A stretch of DNA of 28,180 nt. It comes from Chara braunii (Eukaryota; Streptophyta; Charophyceae; Charales; Characeae). Below the pieces are notes generated by a model that saw nothing but the letters and a program-made list of their open reading frames with translations, made no database searches and had not been told where the DNA came from. Where the stretch lies: assembly GCA_003427395.1 (NCBI GenBank), contig BFEA01000162.1, positions 2,788,274 through 2,816,453 on the forward strand. Direction: 5' to 3'. Positions 18,259 to 27,434 of the stretch are shown in pieces (the first letter of the stretch is position 1; each line of letters opens with the position of its first letter). Position numbers and translations under genes: made by a program.

Positions 18259-18307
18259 CCGAAAGCAGGCCACCGCTGACTAATTTCATCAGCGGCCTAC
18301 TTTTCGC
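18259..18307. repeat. Imperfect hairpin related to MITE interiors
   Basis: GCCGAAAGCAGGCCACCGCTGA can fold on CAGCGGCCTACTTTTCGC around TAATTTCAT. The motif also appears, diverged, inside MITE B (12890-12935), and more weakly in copy E. This may be an end-less MITE relic. Confidence 0.4.
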
Positions 18308-18452
18308 TTCCCACCCCTGAGACTTGCGGGTACCAGCCCGCGGCCAACAGCTTGGTAAGGAAGTGGTCCTTTTAAGGAAATCATCAAGTCCTATCGCCCA
18401 CCGCTTGGCGCACGTTTGGCTGTTTCCCCATTCAACGAGCACACTTTGAGCC

Positions 18453-18659
18453 TTAAACCACCAGTACATCCGAGCCTCTTTTGCACAAGGCGGACTCCGC
18501 CTGCGTGCCAAGCTTTGACAAAACCCCAGCCCGGCGTTTTTGTTTTTGTGTTGCATGGTGCTGCCAGCCACTTTGATCCAGTTGCCCCGAGTCTCCAAAC
18601 TTTTTGGACAGAGCCTCTGTTGTTCTCGACTTGCCCGGGGCCGTGTACTGGTGGTTTGC
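18453..18659 (+). mobile_element. MITE copy C
   Basis: Left TTAA then ACCACCAGTACATCC; right GGCCGTGTACTGGTGGT then TTGC, where TTAA would be expected. The interior aligns over its full length with copy D at 23158 (CCGAGCCTCTTTTGCA, CTGCGTGCCAAGCTTTG, AACTTTTTG in the same order and spacing). It has no coding capacity; a long minus-strand open frame through it is incidental. Confidence 0.85.
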
Positions 18660-19532
18660 AAAGGCAATAGACAGACAACTCTCTCTCCCATCCACAAGAT
18701 TGGAAAGGTGAGGAAAGGCAACTCCATGACATCCACAGTTGGACGAGAGTGAGTTATTGTCATACACGGAGGAACACTCAAGGCCACTTCACTGAAGTTA
18801 CAAAAGCTGAACACGACTCAGTGACTGCTCGAGGATGCAATTACTTCTGGTCATGGCAACACAGGGCGCAACTGCGTTGCCCCAAGTACCTCCTGCAGAT
18901 CTGTGGCCTTGATGTGGATGGTAAACGAGTCGCGCGGCTGAGCTGTGCAATAATGACGGATAAGGTGGGATTCCCGTACGAGGCATTCCAGCCCTCCACT
19001 GTGCACGAAAACTGATCATTCAGCGCGGTGAGATCCTAGAAGCTCCATGAATGATGATGACTTTGCCTCCATAATAATGATCTAGAACATAAAAGCTAGT
19101 TTTGGTTTGGATCCGACGAGCAGCTAACGTGCAAGGCTTGCTAAGAAATAGAAAACGCAATTGAGACAGAAGTTGGGGGTAAAGCCATTGACAAACCATG
19201 GATGCTTGCACATCGCCCGCTATCTGTTCTTCCTCACAAAGCTCAGAATGGCGGCAGCGCGGATGTTTGCAGCGACATCGTCATCAGCACAATGTCAAAA
19301 GCACCAGGCTAAAGGATGTAAGTTCTTTTTCTGTCATTCTTCTAATTTAAAACTAAACGTGGCCCATTGGACTAAGGATCACATGTTAAGCTCCATCTTG
19401 TTCTTAGCCAAAAGGCACAGAAAGAACCTAGGTATTCCCCCTGCTCAATTGCCATAACAGTAACACAACACTCCCAGGAATACCGTGACAAAGGGTACAA
19501 CAAAGAGTAAGTATCTCACAATGACAAGCCAC
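18660..19532. other. Unassigned, with weak exon-like frames
   Basis: Plus-strand frames at 18749-19015 (ending in ICGLDVDGKRVARLSCAI and a stop) and about 19157-19310 (IETEVGGKAIDKPWMLAH) look protein-like. No family or paired splice sites could be established. They may be exons or relics of an unknown gene. Confidence 0.25.
19518..19532. repeat. 15-bp target duplication, copy 1 of 3
   Basis: ACAATGACAAGCCAC, repeated exactly at 19695-19709 and with one change at 19880-19894. Confidence 0.85.
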
Positions 19533-19694
19533 GCCCACCGCTTGAGCCTGAATGGACTGTTAGTAGAAACAGAGATGAGTGCGAATGCTGATGGAATCAT
19601 ATGAATGAAATGACTCTGAATTACCTGGTGCCGATCCGTTCGCTTAAAATACCTCAGAGCCAGCACCCTATATATTAAAAAGGCAATGCTAATA
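19533..19694 (+). mobile_element. tRNA-derived SINE, copy 2
   Basis: It lies between perfect 15-bp duplications. The head GCCCACCGCTTGAGCC aligns with the A-box region of copy 3. GAGTGCGAATGC is a degenerate B box, and GATGGAATCATATGAATGAA matches copy 1. The body has CTGAATTACCTGGTGCCGAT, then a diverged 3' part ending in an A-rich tail (ATTAAAAAGGCAATGCTAAT). The family body motif GATATCTCAAG is degraded to AATACCTCAGA. This copy is more diverged than copies 1 and 3, but its duplication is intact. Confidence 0.8.
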
Positions 19695-19709
19695 ACAATG
19701 ACAAGCCAC
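19695..19709. repeat. 15-bp target duplication, copy 2 of 3
   Basis: Exact copy of 19518-19532. It lies between the SINE and the 25S rRNA fragment. Confidence 0.85.
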
Positions 19710-19841
19710 CCGTGCATGCCAGCTGGTGGGTGCTAGGGCAAGGCCAGAGGAAAGTCTGGTGGAGGCTCGCAGCGATACTGACGTACAAATCGTTTGTCGG
19801 ACTCGGGTATATGGGGGCGAAAGACTGATCGAACCGTCTCA

Positions 19842-19878
<37 letters not shown>
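19710..19878 (+). pseudogene. 25S/28S large-subunit rRNA fragment
   Basis: From about 19729 the plus strand follows domain II of eukaryotic large-subunit rRNA: GGCCAGAGGAAAGTCTGGTG, GAGGCTCGCAGCGATACTGA, GGGGCGAAAGACTGATCGAA, TAGCTGGTTCCCTCCGAAGT and TTTCCCTCAGGATAGCTG. The first 19 bases are less clear. Several substitutions and one insertion (GGTATATGGGGG for GGTATAGGGG) separate it from the conserved sequence. It is about 150-170 bp of a gene of over 3 kb, with no rDNA context, so it cannot be a functional rRNA. It lies between two copies of the ACAATGACAAG direct repeat, which suggests retroposition of an rRNA fragment. Confidence 0.92.
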
Positions 19879-19879
19879 A

Positions 19880-19894
19880 ACAATGACAAGTCAC
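19880..19894. repeat. 15-bp target duplication, copy 3 of 3
   Basis: ACAATGACAAGTCAC, 14 of 15 identical to the other two. Confidence 0.75.
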
Positions 19895-20090
19895 CGGTGT
19901 TGAGCAATGCGCCGCATCCAACAAGAGTGGCAAGGCCCTAGCTTTAGCCTAGAGCTTAAGTCCAAAAATCCCTATGTGTTAGATGCGTGGATGGAAAAGG
20001 CAAACACCATCACCCGAACATCGGTACTCATCAAGCTCTATTTGGTAATGTCACCTTCTATAACCCATGTCACACTCTTGAATGTTCGGT

Positions 20091-20353
20091 CTACCTAGAG
20101 TATTGCACACTTCGCAGCTTCAATAACCAACTATGAACTGGTACCGTAGGTACTTTCACTGCAAAAGATGCAAAAAAAAAAAAACAAGGCAATCCATAGG
20201 CACACAAAACAACTCCTGCTCCCTCTACGAGGGGTCAAAAGGCTGACAAAGCAGAGCAAACTCACCATCCACAAGAAGATTATCAAAGGAATGCGATAAA
20301 CCGACTCCAAGCGCACCGGTAAACCTCAGGTGATGTGAGCGAACGATGTGGTG
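20091..20353 (-). CDS. Candidate two-exon 3' end of an unknown gene
   Basis: On the minus strand an 88-base exon (20353-20266) ends at GATG|GTGAGT, a strong donor. A 107-base intron ends in a T-rich tract and TTTTGCAG (acceptor at 20160-20159). The next exon reads 22 codons to TAG at 20091. The phases agree across the junction, giving FTGALGVGLSHSFDNLLVD joined to VKVPTVPVHSWLLKLRSV. The upstream acceptor (TTGAAAG at 20354) is weaker. I do not recognise the protein. Such signals can arise by chance in non-coding DNA, so this is only a lead. Confidence 0.2.
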
Positions 20354-20993
20354 CTTTCAAGATGATCAAACCAGCTCTCAAGAGTGTGACCAGCGTTTTC
20401 CAACACAACGTTTTACCGATCGTTGGGATGTAGCGATCATGCATCCCAAAAAAGCTGTCACAGAGAAGAAACCACAAAACACAAACACAGCCATGGGACT
20501 CAGCTGCAGCGTAGACTAGGAGATTTGATATCACAAAAGCTAGATAGACATGAGAAACAATGCTGTGCACTTCCTTGTGGTGAAACCTAGCAAACCTCGA
20601 CTGCCTACTGTGCACAATCATTAGATAGTTGTCCAGATAATGCCAAAGTCGCACGCACCCAATGACCTAAGCAAAAATGCAAGTGCCTGTCTACACGCCG
20701 CGAGTACCATGAAACCCTACCTGACACATAATGCCACCAAAGCTCCTGTTCAACACACAAGTAACTACAAGCTGGACTGCATAAAAACATGTGCAGAAAA
20801 AGGTCTACAACACTCGCCGAGGCTTTGCATGAAACTTCCTCATTCCATTCAACTCACAGAATGCGGACCGAGATTGCCGCATAAATATCCGTGAGAAGGT
20901 GACCAAGTCGGGCACTCGCCATAGGCCACAAACAACCCAAATTACGTTCAAATAACCGAAGACGTACTGCACAGAGAAATAAGACGCAGCCAC

Positions 20994-20996
<3 letters not shown>
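20354..20996. other. Unassigned
   Basis: Minus-strand frames up to 123 codons are rich in Leu, Phe, Val and Cys, but none shows a known domain. Earlier exons of the candidate at 20353 could lie here; I could not join them. Confidence 0.25.

Positions 20997-21025
<29 letters not shown>
20997..21025. repeat. Poly(A) tract, 29 A
   Basis: Uninterrupted run. Possibly a retroposon tail, but no head or target duplication was found. Confidence 0.9.
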
Positions 21026-21028
<3 letters not shown>

Positions 21029-21233
21029 TAGTCGACCATCAGACCTGACAATATATGGCTGTGTTTCTTCCCATTTTCTAGCGGAAAATCATTATCAATT
21101 TGCACATTTCGTGAGAACGCGGAGTGAGGCCCAATCTCCCTCTCCATCCTGAGTTCCCAACCAGCAATTACTAAACATGGAGTGCCGGAGCAGTAGCAAA
21201 CGAAGAGGTCGGTCTCAGTCGCGCAGAGCAGCT

Positions 21234-21349
21234 GCTAGAAAAGGAGGCTTATTTGTGATAGGCTTTACTGCGAGTTGACTCGGTTGTATGGAGAAAACTG
21301 GGTAATGCATATGTGTGGCTATTTAGCTAGAAAAGGAGGCTTATTTGTG
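21234..21349. repeat. 24-bp direct repeat, 92 bp apart
   Basis: GCTAGAAAAGGAGGCTTATT plus TGTG occurs at 21234-21257 and 21326-21349, exact. It could be the flanking duplication of a 68-bp insertion, or a small duplication. Confidence 0.8.
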
Positions 21350-23080
21350 TGCATTGAGCCAGGGTAAAGGGAATTTATACCGACCATGTCAGCATGTCGA
21401 GAACAGGGTTTCCATAACAAGTGCAGATTGCTCCAGGATGTGAAGCTTTACAGCCAGGCCCTGGCCAAGGAAAGTTGTTCGGCAGGAACAACGGCATTTT
21501 GATATCAAATGATTAGATTGAATGACTGAAGGCTTGCAAGGACAGGCATTGGGCAGGCAGGAGATCCTCTGTGGGATGGAACAATCTCAACATCGGGCTA
21601 GAGACGACACATTCCGTCATGACATCATAGTTGGCACATCCACACATCGCAAAATCGGTCAGAAACATTGGCCCACGAGTAGTTCCGGTTCATAATCAAT
21701 ACATCCGTCTGCATTCAACTTTATTCTTTTGTGTACAATCGCACTGTATAGTATACTCATTGCGCAAAGTGATACACGTTGGAAAACAAAACACTATTTT
21801 CCTTTCACAAGACAACAACATCGGCGCATAGAACTCCGGAAAGAAGGGGACATCAAGCAAAGACAGGAAAAATAAATCTAAAGTTCACATCCCATTTCCA
21901 TGCAAAGGTCCAACAGCAAGCGCTGATTGCTCACCGTTTTTCTTGAGGAATTCAAGAGCGCCTGCCATGAGTCATTTTTGATATACCCCAGTGGAGTTAT
22001 GAGCTAACGCCCTAGTGGGCTCTGATGACCACAAAACGCAGGTGGTGAAAAGACTGAACCAAGCAAATGCCCCATTCCCGGCATAAATATTTTACGCGTG
22101 CAGCTTTTTCAGTCATTCAAATGAAGAAAGAAGCTGTCTGGTTCAGCTCCACCTTTGCTCGACCATTGAAGTCTTAAGTTCAGGACATATAAAGTCACAT
22201 ATCTAAGTACAACTTGTCGCAAGCACAGGAAAAACGTCTTGCCTGGCATCAATCACATCTTCCTAAAAGCCAGCACAGGATGACGAAGCAGGAACCACCA
22301 CTCCATCCATAGACAGGTAATGCAGAAGTCCAGCGAAGAATTATATTCGGAAGACAGAGAGGCCCGTCACCAGTGGTAAGGACTCGGCGGAGACAAAAAG
22401 GGCAAACATTGCAGTAGACAAACTCTACATTCCTGCCCTAGGGTCACCTCCTCGAGTACGCTGTCATCAACTCGTCCTCAAAATATACTCTGGTCAATGT
22501 CAAGCTCACAACCAGTAATAACCTCCACTTCCACATACCCTACATGAATGACTGTACAATATCCAGCTCAAGGATTTTGCCCCATGAATTGATCACCATT
22601 CCTCCACCAACATGATGGGCCTTCCTGCCAAATACAAGCCCTGGCACCCACACACACATATACATTACCCCTGTAAAACGCTGGGCACAAAAATACCCTG
22701 TCAACTCCAACTACAGTATCCTACAATGGCTCTAGACAGCACACTATCAAATAGCCACATATCGGAAGAGCAAAGAACAGTTTCCGCCTTATCTATCTGT
22801 AATGCCCTTCTGACGCTTGCTCCTGCTTCCACAGCTCTCCCCTCCCTTTCTTCCTCTTCTTTTTTGGGGGGGGCATGATCAACCACAATTCTCTTTTCTA
22901 GCTTATGTCTAGGAGCTTGGGCACAATGACCGGCATGAGAAGAGCCAGGACACAAGAGGTATCACTTGTGCAGCAGGAGTACAAGTTCCCCTTGACTGCA
23001 TTCCTCGGGCAAAGGAAGTCAGCAGCAACTCTATTCCTTTGATAGAAGCTCGAGACACCAGCCATCAGGGCAAGAAAAAA
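21350..23080. other. No feature supported
   Basis: Only short frames without motifs. A C/T-rich patch with eight G's lies at 22830-22875. Confidence 0.35.
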
Positions 23081-23513
23081 TCTGCCAAGACTGGCAAGGG
23101 CAAGACAAATGGAGACGCATTCCCTCTGTACATCTCCGAACAGACAACAACCAGCAGTCATAGGACCAGTGCATCCGAGCCTCTTTTTGCAGAGGCAGAC
23201 TCACACTGCGTGCCAAGCTTTGCCGCACCCCCAGCGGTGCGCTTCTTTCCTTTTTCAGCTGGCGCCGCAAGTCATTTTGGTCCGGCAGCCCTGAGCCCCC
23301 GAACTTTTTGTATTGCCTCAATTCTGATTCTCAAGTTTGCCTGGGCGGTGTACTGGCGGGTTATGACAGCACTGCTACCGCCTGCAGAGCCCACAGCTGG
23401 CAATACTGGCAAATAGCAAGACAAATGGAAATTCATTCCCACTGTGGACACGCGTCCAGCCAGGACCAGCAGTTATGACAGCACTGCGGCCGGCCACCTG
23501 CACAGCCCACACA
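23081..23513. repeat. Tandem duplication of about 113 bp, one unit filled by a MITE
   Basis: Unit 1 (23081-23157 plus 23361-23393) and unit 2 (from 23398) share ACTGGCAA, AGCAAGACAAATGG, ACCAGCAGT, TATGACAGCACTGC and CTGCA.AGCCCACA in the same order. Unit 1 is split by MITE D; unit 2 has CAGCAGTTATGACAGCACTG at the same place and so shows the uninterrupted target. Confidence 0.8.
23158..23364 (+). mobile_element. MITE copy D
   Basis: It starts AGGACCAGTGCATCCGAGCC and ends GGCGGTGTACTGGCGGG. TCAT is on the left and TTAT on the right, a 3-4 bp duplication with one change. Full-length similarity to copy C is clear. The paralogous flank 240-320 bp downstream lacks the insert and has a single TTAT. 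This gives direct evidence of the element's limits and of a TTA(T) target. Confidence 0.85.
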
Positions 23514-24060
23514 AATATCTCCAACTGGGAAACTAGGAACGCAGCGCACGGGACCTTACAAAACATAACAGTTCATCCAACAGGGCTGATAAGTTAAAAT
23601 TGCACGGAGTTTTACCAGCCAGCAAGAGCTGAATAATAAAAAATATCAGTCTCGGCGGTGTGCGTCGCACAACTTTGACGCACTGGATATGACCTCTCAT
23701 TAGCGGCAATCAAAATAGTCATGGGAGAAATCGACTGCCCACCGTCCTGGAAACACAGCAACCAAAATAACGCCTCAACCTCTGTCCGCGGAACGTCAGA
23801 AAACAAATCCACTTTGCATGCATTGCAAACCTGTGTTCAAGATAACACTCCAGACTTATATCATGAAGTGCATCACCCAAATAAAATCTCCAATCCTCCG
23901 TCATCATTCTGCCAACAAGAGCCGCTGTGCCCTGACCTCCATCTTCCAGCCAACCCTCTTGAAAATCCTGTCTGATCAGCATGTCATGGCAGTTGCAGTC
24001 TTTGAAGACAAGAAAAGACGCAGGGGATAGGATAGAATCGTTGCCGATAACACATTGTTA
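23514..24060. other. No feature supported
   Basis: A minus-strand 87-codon frame and others are present, without recognisable domains. Confidence 0.3.
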
Positions 24061-24193
24061 TTAACCCCCCAGTACACGGCCATACATTGGCCGCGAGCCC
24101 CTCGCCGGGACTTTCGGAGGCCTATCAACGGCGGCCCGGAGTAGGCGACAAGTTTCTTTTCTGCAAGGCTGCAGCTGTGTACTAGCGGTTTAA
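24061..24193 (+). mobile_element. MITE copy E
   Basis: Left TTAA then CCCCCCAGTACACGG; right GCTGTGTACTAGCGGT then TTAA (24190-24193). Its reverse complement matches copy A in the interior, including GCAGAAAAGAAACTTGTCGC. At 133 bp it is shorter than A, through internal loss of about 45 bp. Confidence 0.82.
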
Positions 24194-24422
24194 TAAACAG
24201 ACAGACAGATGGCAAGTCCACCAGAACTTCTCCCACATGGTAGGCCAAGAAACACATCTGTGCGGCCTCCAAAAACCCAGTAAGGACAGCCAATCAAAGT
24301 CCGTCACACTTACTCCTGTTCCCAGAAGAGGCACAAAAATCAGGGGACTCAGACAGCCGCCGAGTCCGCAGCCGTTAGGCCTGAGTTTACTGAGTGAAAA
24401 CTTTAAGGCAAGTTCTGCAGAA

Positions 24423-24437
24423 GAAAGTTAAACGCGA
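24423..24437. repeat. Left target duplication of SINE copy 3
   Basis: GAAAGTTAAACGCGA, matching GAAAGTGAAATGCGA at 24621-24635 in 13 of 15 positions. Confidence 0.6.
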
Positions 24438-24620
24438 CCAACGCGCTTAGCTCAGTTGTTACACCCATAAACTGTAAAAAATGGAGACCTGAGTTCGAAT
24501 CCAGCTGGAAGGAACCAGGTGAACGAAATTCCTGAATTACCTAGGGCCGGCCAGTTTCACGATGAAATCTCAAGACTACCGCCCGCCCGTTTCAAATAAA
24601 AAAAGAAAGAAAGAAAGAAA
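24438..24620 (+). mobile_element. tRNA-derived SINE, copy 3 (best preserved)
   Basis: A canonical A box (TAGCTCAGTTG, 24448-24458) and a perfect B box (GAGTTCGAATCC, 24491-24502) mark an internal pol III promoter. The body is ATTCCTGAATTACCTAGGGC, then CGGCCAG, GATGAAATCTCAAGACTACC and GCCCGCCCG; the tail is A7 followed by (GAAA)n. The region between the boxes cannot fold as a good anticodon arm, so this is a SINE and not a tRNA gene. Imperfect 15-bp duplications flank it. Of the four copies it has the best chance of still being transcribed. Confidence 0.88.
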
Positions 24621-24626
24621 GAAAGT
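24602..24626. repeat. (GAAA)n tail of SINE copy 3
   Basis: Five GAAA units after an A run. Confidence 0.9.
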
Positions 24627-24635
24627 GAAATGCGA
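24621..24635. repeat. Right target duplication of SINE copy 3
   Basis: See 24423-24437. Confidence 0.6.
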
Positions 24636-25499
24636 AAGCCATCCTGCGATCATATTCTATAGAGAATCTCCAGATGAAATTCTCTGTTGTTGTGCATTAT
24701 AGCCAAAAAAAAGGTAAGCACAGTTTCAGATAAAACTTCATCATAAAGGTGAAAAATTTACACCAGGTCACATGGCGCCGTTAACTCTTTGTCAACTCGA
24801 AGCCAACAGCGGTGCATCGTGCACAGATCCAAGGAATGAAACACTTATACCACCGCAATTCCTGCCACCTATGCCCCTCTCTGGCGTCCCCGTATATAGA
24901 ACAAACCAAAATTTACGGTTGTCGATGAATTAACACTGCAGTCCACCACCAAGATACCTGCCACAGCAGTCGATGAAATGACGATGGATACATCTCCCAC
25001 GCGTCTAACTTCCATGTACACGGAGCCCCTTCGCTCTTTTGCATGTCCCGCAGTCTTCGACCCCTGCTGAAGGGCATATACAGTACAGTGCAGCACTTTT
25101 GCATTAAACAACAAATGGAACTTCTGGACCGACAAACGGCATTTGATCCTACGTCAAAAGAGGTGCCATCCTTTGCGGACGGAGGCCATCATCTGATGGA
25201 AGGACTAACCATTCATTGCACCCCATCATTTTACCAGTCGATGTCACATCTTCTTCAAACGAGTCCCGGCAGCATTTCCAAATTATAGATGTCCAAACAA
25301 AAGCACAAGAAGAGAAGTGCACCCCGCTTGCTCAAGAAATGAATACAGTGGAGAAAACAAGGGCCAACCAGCCACCGCTCGGAAACGCCAAAACACATCA
25401 TTGCAGCTCTCCTTGCCACGCGATCATCAATCAATCTCTGGAAAGGGCTCTGATGCCTGAAATGTACACATACTCCTCCACCAATCAACCCGGTCGTTG
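24636..25499. other. No feature supported
   Basis: Open frames up to 174 codons run into the repeat block that follows; composition and repeats, not coding signals, explain them. Confidence 0.3.
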
Positions 25500-25512
25500 C
25501 AGGTTGCAGTCG

Positions 25513-25655
25513 ACCGCTTGCTGCAAGATGGTAATCACGAGAGCAATCAAATCAAACCGCTTGTTGCAAGATGTAATCGAGGAGAGCAAGCAAACCTGCT
25601 TGCTGCCAGATACAGTCAAACCGCTTCTTGCAAGATGCACTCACTCTGGAGAGTC
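25513..25655. repeat. Diverged tandem repeats of about 40-45 bp
   Basis: The core ACCGCTTG(C/T)TGCAAGATG recurs at about 25514, 25556 and 25618 with a more diverged copy near 25591. AGAGCAA(T/G)CAAA lies between units. At least three units are clear. Confidence 0.7.
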
Positions 25656-25750
25656 AAACCGCTCACTCGCTCCTCACTCGCTTGCTGCTGTCAAGCATCG
25701 TGAAGGTAAAAATCTTGCTCGCCCATCGAAAGGGCACTAAAGTCAACCGT

Positions 25751-25876
25751 CAAATGACAAATATTATATCATCATCTCACCCAACTCCATGCCTCTGGAG
25801 CAAAGTAGAGCAGCAAATGACAAATATTATATCATCATCTCATCCAACTCCAAGCCTCTGGTCCAGATAGGAATGT
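25751..25876. repeat. 63-bp tandem duplication
   Basis: CAAATGACAAATATTATATC plus ATCATCTCA starts at 25751 and 25814, followed in both by CCAACTCCA.GCCTCTGG. The period is 63 bp. Confidence 0.9.
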
Positions 25877-26208
25877 AGTGCACGTGTGTCCACAGACTCC
25901 GGCTCCGCCAGCAGGATGACAGTAATCGCCTCCATCTCTTGGACGGACTGAAGCCCCAGTATCAGCCGCACGCTCACCAATTTATTTATGAAGCATGTCA
26001 AACACGACCGATAGGTACCGCATATACATTACCAGGTCGCTCCAGTGATCTCCTTTCACGACAGGCTGTGGGAGCTTCCGCTCTTCAAACAACAAAAACC
26101 CGATATAGGTACAGCACATACATTTCACCAGATCAAGCCTATGATGAATTGCTGCAGGACGCCGATGTTCTCGGAAAACCACGAAGTATATCACGCCTGC
26201 AGCAAGTT

Positions 26209-26365
26209 TGCTCTCTCCATCAATCAATCAAAGAAGATTGCACAAAGCATTATCCCAACTTCGATTAAGAAAGTATATACATCAAGCCGCTCTCTCCATC
26301 AAAAATCCATCAGGATTGCACAAAGCATTATCCGACCTTCGATTATATACAAGTCAAAAAATAGC
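26209..26365. repeat. 78-bp tandem duplication
   Basis: CTCTCTCCATCAA, GGATTGCACAAAGCATTATC and CTTCGATTA occur in both units (GATTG at 26236 and 26314). Confidence 0.85.
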
Positions 26366-26549
26366 ACCTTCGGTGGCCAAGCAGCAGCCGGTCTTTCTTT
26401 TTGCAGACGAGAACGGATTCAAGCGAAGGAGAATACTACACAACACTCCAATCCGCTGGGCGAAGAACAGGAACACAACAAGGGGCCCGCACCCCGTTCC
26501 ACTGCTGCTGCTGCTGGGTGAAGGCAAACAGAATTTCCAGCAATCATCC

Positions 26550-26690
26550 ATGAACTGGTGAAATACAGACGCAAGTTCGAATCCAGATGCAATCAGTTGA
26601 ACAGCATAAAAGAATTCTCAATTACCTGCGGCCGGTCAGTTCACTGATGATATCTCAAGACGGACGGTCGCCCTTATAAAAAATTGAATA
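26550..26690 (+). mobile_element. tRNA-derived SINE, copy 4, 5'-truncated
   Basis: It begins within the head (TGAACTGGTGAAATACAGAC, as in copy 1 at about 645). It keeps a good B box (AAGTTCGAATCC), then CTCAATTACCTGCGGCCGGT, CAGTTCACTGATGATATCTC and a short A-rich tail. The A box is missing, which fits a 5'-truncated insertion or later loss. Confidence 0.82.
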
Positions 26691-27293
26691 TAAAGTCTCG
26701 CTAGACTCACCAGAAGTTGCCCAACCTTCCTCACGCCGTTGACAACAACCCCTTGCTCTCTCGGATCTCACACCATGCATCATTCTTCAGTACGCAGTAC
26801 CGTTCCATTCTCCACATCGCCCCAGACGAAGACGAATTCGCTGATAGACAGGTGCATCCATCACACTCGTGAGGCAGACGAACATGCACAAATCCTTGAC
26901 GCCATATATAGTTCAAACCACAGGTCAACTTGTCCAGGAGTGAAAGTTGGTTGGAGCACACCACGGAAGGGTGGCCTTCAGGCTTCAGGTGGGTGTAAAT
27001 TCAACAAGTGCAAAATTTACAACAGCCTTTCACATGGCATCCAGACACAAAAGCCTTGCTGCATAACGCAAGGTGGCTACGGATTCTGGCTTCCATAAAG
27101 GTGTCTCCATAGAGCGTGAAAACGGGAGCAATTGCATGCCAAGTGCAGGCATGGAAATGGCTTGCAGCCATCGCACACACCTCATATACGAATATACACC
27201 AGAACCCGTAAAGAGTATGCAGAGACACATAGACAACTACGCCCACATATTTAGTGTGCCGGCAGGGTTGAATAGAAACTGGAAATGTATACA
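26691..27293. other. Unassigned
   Basis: A minus-strand stretch ending at a GTGAGT donor-like site near 26717 reads GVVVNGVRKVGQLL, but no partner exon could be found. No other feature. Confidence 0.25.
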
Positions 27294-27359
27294 TCGTCAA
27301 ACAGAACTGCCCAGCAAATCGTATATATACCGTCAAACAGAACTGCCCGGGAAACCGTA
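27294..27359. repeat. 37-bp tandem duplication
   Basis: CGTCAAACAGAACTGCCC starts at 27294 and again at 27331. Confidence 0.85.
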
Positions 27360-27434
27360 GGCAGAGAGGGAGAAGAGGACAACAAACGAGGGGCTGACAA
27401 ACTGTATATATATATCGTCACAAGACTCACAACT

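Noticed and set aside
18233-18814. 193-codon minus-strand open frame as a gene
   Set aside because: It runs straight through MITE C and the hairpin at 18259; the frame is explained by GC-rich repeat composition.
19710-19878. Active rDNA unit
   Set aside because: Only about 150-170 bp of LSU rRNA with substitutions, no neighbouring 18S, 5.8S or spacer.
20997-21025. Processed pseudogene tail
   Set aside because: A 29-A run alone is not enough; no head sequence or flanking duplication was found.
22858-22875. G8 run after a T run as a regulatory or quadruplex site
   Set aside because: A single G run cannot form an intramolecular quadruplex; low-complexity sequence is the simpler reading.
24438-24510. 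Functional tRNA gene from the TAGCTCAGTTG and GAGTTCGAATCC boxes
   Set aside because: No acceptor stem or credible anticodon arm, and the sequence continues into a body and A-rich tail shared with three other copies; it is a SINE head.
25216-25740. 174-codon plus-strand open frame as a gene
   Set aside because: Its second half is made of 40-45 bp tandem repeats; no domain or splice context.
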